Assembly (NCBI RefSeq): GCF_009299835.1
Contig: NZ_VKCZ01000020.1
Location: 62,001-126,000 of the forward strand
Source of the DNA: Microlunatus speluncae
Lineage (GTDB): Bacteria > Actinomycetota > Actinomycetes > Propionibacteriales > Propionibacteriaceae
Direction: 5' to 3'
Length of the DNA stretch: 64,000 nt
The notes below the pieces were generated by a model. The model searched no databases. It saw only the letters and a list, made by a program, of their open reading frames with translations, and was not told the DNA's origin. Made by a program: the position numbers and the translations under genes. Of this stretch, positions 7,597 to 15,600 are shown piece after piece. Position 1 is the stretch's first letter. Each line of letters begins with the position of its first letter.

Positions 7597-8694
7597 ATGA
7601 CACTGCGCTATCGCCGACTCGGCGGCACCGGCATCGAGGTCAGCAGCTACTGCCTCGGCGCGATGATGTTCGGCTCCGAGGGCAATCCCGATCATGACGA
7701 GTGCATCGGGATGATCCACACCGCGCTCGACGCCGGGATCAACTTCATCGACACCGCGGATGCGTACGGCGGCGACAACGGCGAGTCGGAGGAGATCGTC
7801 GGGGCCGCCCTCGAGGGCCGGCGGGACGAGGTGGTGCTGGCCACCAAGGTGCACTTCCCGATGTCGGATCGGCCCAACCACCAGGGCAACTCGCGGCTGT
7901 GGATCACCCGAGCGGTCGAGGACAGCCTGCGCCGGCTGCGGACCGACCGGATCGACCTCTATCAGGTGCACCGGCCGGATCCGCACACCGACATCGAGGA
8001 GACCCTGTCGGTGCTCAGCGATCTGGTGCACCAGGGCAAGATCCGCGCCTTCGGCTGCTCCACCTTCCCGGTCGAGGAGATCGTCGAGGCCCACCGGGCC
8101 GCCGCTGATCATGGTCTGCTCCGCTTCCGGACCGAGCAGCCGCCGTATTCGATCTTGACCCGCGGCATCGAGCGCACGATCCTGCCGCTGGCCCACCGCT
8201 ATCGGATGGGCGTGCTGACCTGGGGCCCGCTCGGCTGGGGCTTCCTCACCGGCAGGATCCGGCGCGGCGAGGCGATCGACCTGACCACCGGCCGGGCCCG
8301 ACACGCCCCGGATCGCTTCAATCCGGACCTGCCGGAGAACCAGCGCAAGCTTGACGCCGTCGAGGAGTTGATCACTCTCGCTGACGAGCTCGGCTGTACG
8401 TTGCCGCAGCTCGCCGTGGCCTTCCCTCTCGCCCATCCGGCGGTCAGCTCGGTGATCCTCGGCCCGCGCACCCCCGAGCAACTCGACGGCCTACTGGCCG
8501 GCGCCGAACTCACCCTCGACGACGCCACCCTGGACCGGATCGACGAGATCGTCCCGCCCGGCACCGACCTGATCGACCTCACCTGGAAACCCCCGTCCCT
8601 CACCGACCCCACCCTCCGCCGCCGCCCCGTCCCAGATCGAGCCGCAAGCAAGTCCAATCGCCTGAGCCCGGACCAACAACGAGTTCAGGCCTGA
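7597..8694 (+). CDS. Aldo/keto reductase
   Basis: 365-residue NADPH-dependent aldo/keto reductase. TIM-barrel markers: RLGGTGIEVSSYCLGAMMFG at the N-terminus, catalytic Asp/Tyr in FIDTADAYGG, catalytic Lys in LATKVHF, catalytic His in YQVHRPDP, and the NADP-binding ILGPRTPEQLDG near the C-terminus. Substrate unknown; this subfamily includes general carbonyl-detoxifying reductases. The ATG at 7597 is chosen because the upstream frame passes through the divergent merR. The C-terminal 40 residues after the barrel are Arg/Pro-rich and probably disordered. Regulated by the adjacent MerR protein. Confidence 0.92.
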   Translation: MTLRYRRLGGTGIEVSSYCLGAMMFGSEGNPDHDECIGMIHTALDAGINFIDTADAYGGDNGESEEIVGAALEGRRDEVVLATKVHFPMSDRPNHQGNSRLWITRAVEDSLRRLRTDRIDLYQVHRPDPHTDIEETLSVLSDLVHQGKIRAFGCSTFPVEEIVEAHRAAADHGLLRFRTEQPPYSILTRGIERTILPLAHRYRMGVLTWGPLGWGFLTGRIRRGEAIDLTTGRARHAPDRFNPDLPENQRKLDAVEELITLADELGCTLPQLAVAFPLAHPAVSSVILGPRTPEQLDGLLAGAELTLDDATLDRIDEIVPPGTDLIDLTWKPPSLTDPTLRRRPVPDRAASKSNRLSPDQQRVQA

Positions 8695-8744
8695 GGAGTG
8701 GGCGATGGGTCCCTGCACAAGGTTGATGGGGACGTTTGGGTGTT

Positions 8745-8859
8745 TCGTTCCCTGAGCTTGTCGAAGGGCAAGCCCGATCACATACCGGCTCGTTCGGAAA
8801 GATCATCCACCGGCATCAGCTGGTCTGCCCCCTTCGACAGGCTCAGGGAACGAAACAGG
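8745..8859. repeat. Inverted pair of dispersed palindromic repeat at a convergent junction
   Basis: TTTCGTTCCCTGAGCTTG... at 8745-8770 faces CCCTTCGACAGGCTCAGGGA at 8830-8849 with GTTTCG/CGAAAC flanks also inverted. It sits between the convergent aldo/keto reductase and GNAT genes and would form a long hairpin in either transcript. Confidence 0.85.
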
Positions 8860-8878
8860 CGAACCGAGGAGCTTGGTT

Positions 8879-9370
8879 TCACGTGGTGAGTGACTTCGCG
8901 TAGCGGTGGGCCGGAACGCTGATCGGGCCGTTCGGGCCCGGGGCCTGATGATCAAACTCGCCCTCGTCGACCCAGCCGTTTCGTTCGTAGAAGCGGCGGG
9001 CACGGGCGTTGCCGGCGACGACGGCCAACCAGGCCCGATCATGACCGGCGGCGGCGACCCGGCGCTCGGCCTCGGCCAGCAGGGCGTCGGCGACGCCGAT
9101 GCCGCGGCCGCCCGGAGCGACGTAGACCTGCTCGACCTCGTCGCCGATGATCATGACGAAGCCGGCGACCGCCCCAGCCAGCTCGGCCACACTGCTGTCC
9201 CGGACATGATCAACAGCACGCTCGTCGAAGGTCTCCCGGGTGCGGACCGCGACCAGCTCGTCCGGCACCCGGCCGCGGTGTGCCTCCTGCCAGCCGTCGT
9301 ACCAGATCCGGGCGATCGCCGGTGCGTCGTCGGGCTCGGCCTGGCGGACCCGGAATGCCGAATCGGTCAC
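8879..9370 (-). CDS. GNAT-family N-acetyltransferase
   Basis: 163-residue acetyltransferase of the GNAT fold using acetyl-CoA; substrate unknown. The beta4-alpha3 acetyl-CoA site is visible as VEQVYVAPGGRGIGVADALLAEAE (R/Q-x-x-G-x-G/A form) and the C-terminal AGNARARRFYERNGW motif is classic. N-terminal VRQAEPDDAPAIARIWYDGW is typical of the family. The GTG at 9370 has no ribosome-binding site but TACGCT on the same strand (9383-9378) ends 7 nt upstream, indicating a leaderless mRNA. It diverges from recF. The longer upstream frame overlaps recF antisense and is rejected. Confidence 0.9.
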   Translation of the reverse strand: MTDSAFRVRQAEPDDAPAIARIWYDGWQEAHRGRVPDELVAVRTRETFDERAVDHVRDSSVAELAGAVAGFVMIIGDEVEQVYVAPGGRGIGVADALLAEAERRVAAAGHDRAWLAVVAGNARARRFYERNGWVDEGEFDHQAPGPNGPISVPAHRYAKSLTT

Positions 9371-9406
9371 GACCGTCAGCGTACGGCCATGGCCTACTGT
9401 GGTCGG
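9371..9406. promoter_or_regulatory. Back-to-back leaderless promoters for GNAT gene and recF
   Basis: Within 36 bp there are two outward TANNNT -10 boxes: TACGCT on the minus strand (9378-9383), 7 nt before the GNAT GTG, and TACTGT on the plus strand (9395-9400), 6 nt before the recF GTG. Neither gene has a ribosome-binding site. The -35 regions would overlap the opposite coding regions. Confidence 0.6.
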
Positions 9407-10708
9407 GTGTTCGTCGATCATCTGCAGCTGGCCGACTTCCGGTCGTACGCGGCGGTCGACATCCCGCTCGACTCCGGGGTGACCACGTTCGTCGGCGCCA
9501 ACGGGCAGGGCAAGACCAATCTGGTCGAGGCGATCGAGTATCTGTCGACGCTGTCCTCGCACCGGGTGTCCACCGACCTGCCGCTGGTCCGGGCCGGAGC
9601 CGATCACGCGATCGTCCGGGCCGGAGTCCGGGCCGGCCTCGACGATCCGCGCCGGCTGCTGCTGGAGCTCGAGATCACCCCGGGCAAGGCGAACCGGGCC
9701 CGGCTGAACAAGTCGCCGATGCAGCGGCCGCGGGAGATCGCCGGGGTGTTGCGGACGGTTGTGTTCGCGCCGGAGGACCTGGCGATCATCAAGGGTGATC
9801 CGAGCGAACGGCGCCGATTCCTGGACGAGCTGCTGGTCGCCCGCTGGCCGCGGATGGCCGGCGTCCGGGCCGACTACGACCGGGTGCTGAGGCAACGCAA
9901 CACGCTGCTCAAGTCGCTCGCCGGGCGGGCTCGCGGCGGGCGCCGCCCCGGTCCGGAGGCCGAATCGACGCTGGAGGTCTGGGATTCGCACCTGGCGCGG
10001 GCCGGCGCGGAGTTGCTGGCGGCCCGGCTGTCCACCCTGACCGACCTGATGCCGCAGGTCTCCAAGAGCTACGCCGACATCGCGCCGACCAACAACAACG
10101 CGACCGCCGACTACAAGGCCTCCGCCGACCTGACCGGCGCGACCGGCACCGAGGCCCTGACCGAGGCGCTGCTCACGGCCATCCGGGACCGCCGCTCCGA
10201 CGAAATGCAGCGCGGGGTCTCGCTGGTCGGGCCGCACCGCGACGACATCGTGCTGTCCCTCGGCCCGCTCCCGGCCAAGGGGTACGCCAGCCACGGCGAG
10301 TCCTGGTCCTACGCGCTGGCCTGCAAGCTCGGCAGCTTCCAACTGCTCCGCGACGACGGCATCCAGCCGGTGCTGCTGCTGGACGACGTCTTCGCCGAAC
10401 TCGACACCACCCGCCGCGAGCGGCTCGCCCGCGGCGTCCTCGGCGCCGAACAGGTGCTGGTCACCGCCGCGGTCGGCGCCGACGTCCCCGCCGAACTCGC
10501 CGGCACCCGGTTCCTCGTCGCCGGCGGCGAGGTCCGCCCCGACCCGCTCACCCCGCCGCTATCGACGACCTCCGGAACCACATCGACCGACTCCGAGTCG
10601 CCGTCGGCCGACCGCGCCGAGCCGGAACCGACGGACAGCGAACCCCCACCTCCGGACCCCGACCGGCCGGCCGCGTTCCCCGAGTCCGCCGAAGGGCAGG
10701 ACAGGTGA
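9407..10708 (+). CDS. recF: DNA replication and repair protein RecF
   Basis: 433-residue SMC-like ATPase that loads RecA at gaps. Walker A GANGQGKTNLVEAIEYL, the signature region SLVGPHRDDIVLSLG and Walker B VLLLDDVFAELD are all present, and the N-terminus VDHLQLADFRSYAAVDI is typical. Start GTG at 9407 is leaderless (TACTGT 6 nt upstream); the frame upstream of it is antisense GNAT. Compared with about 375 residues in most actinobacterial RecF proteins, the C-terminus is extended by about 50 Ser/Thr/Pro/Asp/Glu-rich residues after FLVAGGEV, probably disordered. Confidence 0.95.
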   Translation: MFVDHLQLADFRSYAAVDIPLDSGVTTFVGANGQGKTNLVEAIEYLSTLSSHRVSTDLPLVRAGADHAIVRAGVRAGLDDPRRLLLELEITPGKANRARLNKSPMQRPREIAGVLRTVVFAPEDLAIIKGDPSERRRFLDELLVARWPRMAGVRADYDRVLRQRNTLLKSLAGRARGGRRPGPEAESTLEVWDSHLARAGAELLAARLSTLTDLMPQVSKSYADIAPTNNNATADYKASADLTGATGTEALTEALLTAIRDRRSDEMQRGVSLVGPHRDDIVLSLGPLPAKGYASHGESWSYALACKLGSFQLLRDDGIQPVLLLDDVFAELDTTRRERLARGVLGAEQVLVTAAVGADVPAELAGTRFLVAGGEVRPDPLTPPLSTTSGTTSTDSESPSADRAEPEPTDSEPPPPDPDRPAAFPESAEGQDR

Positions 10709-11357
10709 ATTGCCCCGCCTCCCGTCCCCGCAGGTGGGTATCGAGCAACTGGTTCCGGTCCCTGAGCTTGTCGAAGGGCAGGTCCGGTGAGTGACTCGAT
10801 CGGTCCTGTGGCCGTAGGTGGTCGTGAGTTCGGCACGACGGCACAGGCCTCGTTCCGTCCGCGCCGCACGTCCGGCACGATGCCGCAGACTTCGTTCCCC
10901 AGCCTGGATCCACCGACGCCTGCGCGGCGGGCGTCGGTTTGGGCTAATGGCGGAGAGACGCGCCAAGGACGGGCGGGCCGAGCCGGGGGCTTGGCCGAAG
11001 CGGCCGGCTTCCGGTTGGCTGCGCCGGGTCCGCGGGTCCGCGAGTGGACGCTTTGGCCGCGAATTCGTGCCTGGAGCGTGGCCAAAGGGTCCACTCACCG
11101 CACAACCCGACCTCGGCTGGCCGAAACCCCATCCGACAGCCGGCCGCGTCGCTCGAGCCCGTACCAACCCGGTCGTCCTTGGTGCGTCTTTCGGCTTTCG
11201 AACGGCCCGGAAACCGATACTTTCTCGGGCTCCTCACTCCTCGGTCACTCTTGCGTCCGCGACTTGCCAGCACACTTCACTGGTGCCACCTGCCGCGTGG
11301 CCCAGCGGTGTGAGCCTGTCGAAGCAGGTCCTGAGCCTGTCGAAGGGGGCAGGTCCG
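10709..11357. other. Non-coding recF-dciA gap with repeats and a long hairpin
   Basis: No credible gene in about 650 bp; frames through it have an Arg/Ala/Pro-rich shadow composition. It holds one dispersed repeat (10758-10780), two more in direct orientation just before the next gene (about 11319-11350, TGAGCCTGTCGAAG twice), and a strong imperfect hairpin at 11042-11096. The dciA start codon follows the second direct copy by only a few bases, so the repeat may form the mRNA leader. Confidence 0.6.
11042..11096. repeat. 20-bp imperfect inverted repeat (hairpin)
   Basis: Left arm GAGTGGACGCTTTGGCCGCG (11042-11061) pairs with right arm CGTGGCCAAAGGGTCCACTC (11077-11096) at 18 of 20 positions around a 15-nt loop. 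There is no T-run, so it is not an obvious intrinsic terminator. Its sequence is unrelated to the CCTGAGCCTGTCGAAGG repeat family. Confidence 0.75.
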
Positions 11358-11957
11358 ATGACTGACCCAGCCGGCCCCGGGCCCGATCTTGCCAACGGAT
11401 CCGACCCGGAGTCGCCGAACGATCCGGGTGCGGCCGAGCCGAAGCCGGCCGTTGATCATGATGCGACCGGGCTCGACCTGGCCCGCACCGTCGCCCGCTC
11501 GATCGGCGCCCAGTCCCGCCGTCGGCGGCGCCGTCGCGGTGGACCGGGCGCGGACCGCCCGGCGCCGACCGAGCCCCAGTCCTCCGGAGCCCGGCCCGAC
11601 GACCGGGACCCGCAGCTGCTCGGCCGGGCGATCGACCGGCTGGTCGACAGCCGCGGCTGGACCACCGAGGTCAGCGTGCACCTGTTGCTGTCGAAGTGGC
11701 CGGCGCTGGTCGGTCCGGCCAACGCCGAGCATTCCCATCCGGAGAGCTATGTCGACACGGTGCTCACCGTCCGGACCGAGTCGACGGCCTGGGCGACCTC
11801 GCTCCGATCGATGGCACCGCAGCTGGTCGCCAAGCTCAACGCCCAGCTGGGCGACGGGACGGTGACCAGGATCCAGGTCCTCGGGCCGGACGCCCCGTCC
11901 TGGAAGCACGGCCGCCGATCGGTTCGAGGCCGCGGACCTCGGGATACCTACGGCTAG
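11358..11957 (+). CDS. DUF721/DciA-like protein
   Basis: 199-residue protein of the DUF721 family, whose best-studied member DciA loads or assists the replicative helicase in bacteria lacking DnaC. The core is about residues 85-190: LLGRAIDRLVDSRGWTTEVSVHLLLSKWPALVGPANAEHSHPESY, then TVRTESTAWATSLRSMAPQLVAKLNAQLG and a final TRIQVLGP strand. The N-terminal part is a disordered Arg-rich segment (RRRRRRGG), as in actinobacterial homologues. The start is the ATG at 11358. DUF721 normally sits directly between recF and gyrB; here gyrB is about 11.7 kb away. Confidence 0.88.
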   Translation: MTDPAGPGPDLANGSDPESPNDPGAAEPKPAVDHDATGLDLARTVARSIGAQSRRRRRRRGGPGADRPAPTEPQSSGARPDDRDPQLLGRAIDRLVDSRGWTTEVSVHLLLSKWPALVGPANAEHSHPESYVDTVLTVRTESTAWATSLRSMAPQLVAKLNAQLGDGTVTRIQVLGPDAPSWKHGRRSVRGRGPRDTYG

Positions 11958-12038
11958 TGGCCATCAATTCCTGATAGACACGCGCCAATCTCAGCCTGGT
12001 CACAGGTTCCGTAGCCCACTCGCCGCTACCCTCTGCGA

Positions 12039-12905
12039 GTGGAATTCACCCTGGACTTCAGTCCCGAGTTGCTGGTCGCCTTTCTCACCCTGTTCGTGCT
12101 CGAGGTGGTCCTGGGCGTCGATAATGTCATCTTCATCTCGATCCTGGCCAGCAAGCTGCCGGTCGAGCAGCAGGCGAAGGCCCGCAACCTGGGTCTTTCG
12201 CTGGCCATGATCATCCGGATCGGGCTGCTGTTCGCGGCCTCCTGGATCATCAGCCTCAAGGCCGACCTGTTCACGATCGCCGGCATGGGTTTCTCCGGTC
12301 GGGATCTGATCTTGATCTTCGGTGGTCTGTTCTTGATCTACAAGGCGGTCAAGGAGATCCACGAGAAGCTGGAGGGGGCGGAGCCCGGTCACGGGACCAA
12401 GACCGCCCGGGCCAACTTCGCCTCGGTGATCGTGCAGATCCTGTTGCTCGACATCGTGTTCTCGTTCGACTCGGTGATCACCGCGGTCGGCATGATCGAC
12501 AACCTGCTGGTGATCGTCGCCGCGGTCGTGCTGTCCTTCGCGCTGATGCTCTTCTCGTCCCGCTACATCTTCGCCTTCGTCAACAAGCACCCGTCGGTGA
12601 AGATCCTGGCCCTGTCGTTCCTGGTGATGATCGGCGTCTTCCTGATCGTCGACGGCTTCGGGATCAAGGTGGACAAGGCGCTGATCTACGTGCCGATGGC
12701 CTTCGCGATCGGGGTCGAGGTGCTCAATCTGGTCTACCGCGGTCGGCAGCGGCGCAAGCACAACCAGCCGGACGACTCGGTCCACCTGCGCAACGCCCCG
12801 TCCCGCGCCGATGATCAAGAAGCCCTGGCCGCGTCCACCGGCGAGTCCGATGGCTCGGTCAGCCTCTCCAACCGTCCGGTCAGCGGGAAGTCCGACAAGG
12901 ATTGA
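12039..12905 (+). CDS. TerC-family integral membrane protein
   Basis: 288-residue polytopic protein with about seven TM segments. The family-defining acidic motifs inside helices are present: EVVLGVDNVIFIS near the N-terminus and DIVFSFDSVITAVGM in the middle. Members transport or buffer metal ions such as Mn2+ (Alx, MeeF/MeeY types) or are linked to tellurite resistance; the ion here is unknown. The last approximately 60 residues are a hydrophilic tail. The GTG start at 12039 lies 6 nt after TACCCT (12027-12032), a leaderless arrangement. Confidence 0.9.
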   Translation: MEFTLDFSPELLVAFLTLFVLEVVLGVDNVIFISILASKLPVEQQAKARNLGLSLAMIIRIGLLFAASWIISLKADLFTIAGMGFSGRDLILIFGGLFLIYKAVKEIHEKLEGAEPGHGTKTARANFASVIVQILLLDIVFSFDSVITAVGMIDNLLVIVAAVVLSFALMLFSSRYIFAFVNKHPSVKILALSFLVMIGVFLIVDGFGIKVDKALIYVPMAFAIGVEVLNLVYRGRQRRKHNQPDDSVHLRNAPSRADDQEALAASTGESDGSVSLSNRPVSGKSDKD

Positions 12906-12907
12906 TT

Positions 12908-12983
12908 TGTTTCGTCCCCTGAGCCTGTCGAAGGGCAAGCCCGATGATCACCAGGGCCCTTCGACAGGCTCAGGGAACAAACC
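12908..12983. repeat. Dispersed-repeat hairpin at TerC/GH172 convergent junction
   Basis: TTTGTTTCGTCCCCTGAGCC... and its reverse complement ...GGCTCAGGGAACAAACC flank a short loop (about 12941-12955). The arms share the core CCCTGAGCCTGTCGAAGGGC. Both neighbouring genes end here, so the structure can serve as a bidirectional terminator. Confidence 0.85.
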
Positions 12984-12992
12984 AAGCGAAGC

Positions 12993-14090
<1,098 letters not shown>

Positions 14091-14135
14091 GAATTCTCCT
14101 TGTTGTTCGATGGTCCGACAAATTCAAGCATGGTC

Positions 14136-14147
14136 GTGTAATCGATT
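14136..14147. promoter_or_regulatory. Probable LacI operator upstream of GH172
   Basis: GTAATCGATTTC differs in one base from the perfect palindrome GAAATCGATTTC found in the GH116 promoter (15573-15584). It lies 46 bp before the GH172 start and 166 bp before the LacI gene, on the GH172 side, with the central CG expected for LacI-family operators. Confidence 0.65.
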
Positions 14148-14313
14148 TCAATGTGCCGTCCGCAGCGGGTAGGGTTTGGTCCGGAAGCGTGTGCATCGCC
14201 GCTGCCGCCCGGCATCGGCGATACTGCGAGGCACAAGGTCCCACGATCGGCCGTGTTCGCGCGGCGCCGACGTCGTGACGCGACGGGGGCTGAACCGAAC
14301 CGGGAGGTCAGGG

Positions 14314-15297
14314 ATGGCGACGATCTTCGAGGTGGCGGCCCGGGCCGGAGTGTCACCGGCGACCGTGTCCCGGGTCTACAACGGGACCCCGGTGTCGGAG
14401 GAGAAGTCGCGGCTGGTCCGCCAGGCGGCCGAGGAGCTCAACTTCGTCCCCAACCGGACGGCCCGCGCGCTGCGCCGGCAGGCCTCGGAGGTGATCGCGT
14501 TGATCATCCCGGACATCGAGAACCCGTACTTCACCTCGCTCGCCCGCGGCGTCGAGGACGTCGCCCAGGCCGCCGGCTACTCGGTGGTGTTGTGCAACAG
14601 CGACGACGATCCGGCCAAGGAGGCGACGTACGTCGACATCGCCGCGCTGGAGAACATGGCCGGCGTGATCATCGCCGCGGTCTCCGAACAGCCGCGGATC
14701 GAGCGGATGATCGACCGCAACCGGCCCGTGGTCGCGGTGGACCGGCCGATCGCGTTCGAGGTCGACGAGGTGATCATGGCCAACCGGGACAGCGGCGAGG
14801 TGGCGGCCCGGTCGCTGATCGAGGCCGGCTACCGGCGGATCGCCTGCATCACCGGCCCGGCCGACGTCGGCACCGCCCGGGAACGGGCCGCCGGCTGGGA
14901 GGCCGTGGTGACCGAGGCCGGCCAGTTCGACCGGCCCGAGGACTACCTGCGCTTCGCCAACTTCCGGGTCGAGGGCGGCCGGGAGACCCTGGCCGAGGTG
15001 CTCGCCCTCGATCCACCGCCGGACGCCGTCGTCGCGGCCAACAACCTGATGGGCGTCGGCGCCCTGCAACTGCTCTCCGAGCGCGGCCTGATCCCGCCCA
15101 AGTTCGGCGTCGCGGTGATCGGCGAACTCCCGTTCACCACCCTCACCCCGACCGCGATCACCCTGGTCCGCCTCCCCGCCCGCGAAATGGGCACCCGCGC
15201 CGCCACCCTGCTCCTGGAACGCATCAACGGCGACAAGTCGGCCCCCCGCGAGGTCATCGTCCAGCACACCGTCGAACCCGCCACCGCCCTCCGCTGA
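14314..15297 (+). CDS. LacI-family transcriptional regulator (GH172/GH116 locus)
   Basis: 327-residue sugar-responsive repressor. The N-terminal LacI helix-turn-helix is clear: ATIFEVAARAGVSPATVSRVYNG, then the hinge helix RTARALRRQASE, then a periplasmic-binding-protein-like sensor domain (IALIIPDIENPYFTSLARGVEDVA...). The ATG at 14314 has GGGAGG 6 nt upstream, so the longer frame is rejected. It diverges from GH172 and precedes GH116; the palindrome GAAATCGATTTC shared by both promoters is its likely operator. The inducer is probably a sugar released by these enzymes. Confidence 0.94.
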   Translation: MATIFEVAARAGVSPATVSRVYNGTPVSEEKSRLVRQAAEELNFVPNRTARALRRQASEVIALIIPDIENPYFTSLARGVEDVAQAAGYSVVLCNSDDDPAKEATYVDIAALENMAGVIIAAVSEQPRIERMIDRNRPVVAVDRPIAFEVDEVIMANRDSGEVAARSLIEAGYRRIACITGPADVGTARERAAGWEAVVTEAGQFDRPEDYLRFANFRVEGGRETLAEVLALDPPPDAVVAANNLMGVGALQLLSERGLIPPKFGVAVIGELPFTTLTPTAITLVRLPAREMGTRAATLLLERINGDKSAPREVIVQHTVEPATALR

Positions 15298-15315
15298 CTG
15301 CTTGAACAGGCGGCG

Positions 15316-15510
15316 CTACCAGGGGCCGGAGCGGAACTGCAGGCCGGCCTCGGTGAGGGCCTGGCGGAGCAGCCTGATCCCTTTCGGGCCGAAGCCGTGC
15401 AACTCGAGGAGTTCGGCCTCGGTGTGCTCGGCGACCTGCTCCAGGGTGGTGATGCCGGCCTCGGTCAGGGCGTCGTTGGCGGGTCCGCTGATCTTGGGCA
15501 CATCGGTCAT
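15316..15510 (-). CDS. Small helix-hairpin-helix protein
   Basis: 64 residues from the ATG at 15510 (a GTG one codon upstream is also possible). The sequence KISGPANDALTEAGITTLE...HTEAELLELHGFGPKGIRLLRQAL contains two helix-hairpin-helix-like turns, similar to the RNA polymerase alpha C-terminal fold. Small stand-alone proteins of this kind are common in Actinobacteria and have no assigned function. It lies convergent to the LacI gene with an 18-bp gap. Confidence 0.75.
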   Translation of the reverse strand: MTDVPKISGPANDALTEAGITTLEQVAEHTEAELLELHGFGPKGIRLLRQALTEAGLQFRSGPW

Positions 15511-15564
15511 CACCCCACTGTGTCAGGTGGTCTAACAGGGCCGCCCACAATCTGTCCGAACGGC

Positions 15565-15600
15565 TTGCAGCTGAAATCGATTTCGGGAATGCTGGACACC
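15565..15600 (+). promoter_or_regulatory. GH116 promoter with LacI operator in the spacer
   Basis: TTGCAG (15565-15570) and AATGCT (15588-15593) are 17 bp apart. The spacer contains the perfect 12-bp palindrome GAAATCGATTTC (15573-15584). The -10 box ends 7 nt before GTG 15601. Occupancy by the LacI protein would directly block polymerase. Confidence 0.65.

Noticed and set aside
8879..10342. Long minus-strand frame covering recF
   Set aside because: Only its last 163 codons look like a GNAT protein; the rest is antisense to recF with shadow composition.
10818..11357. N-terminal extension of the DUF721/DciA gene through the 10.8-11.3 kb region
   Set aside because: The frame is Arg/Ala/Pro-rich shadow sequence and includes dispersed repeats; the ATG at 11358 gives a normal-length family member.
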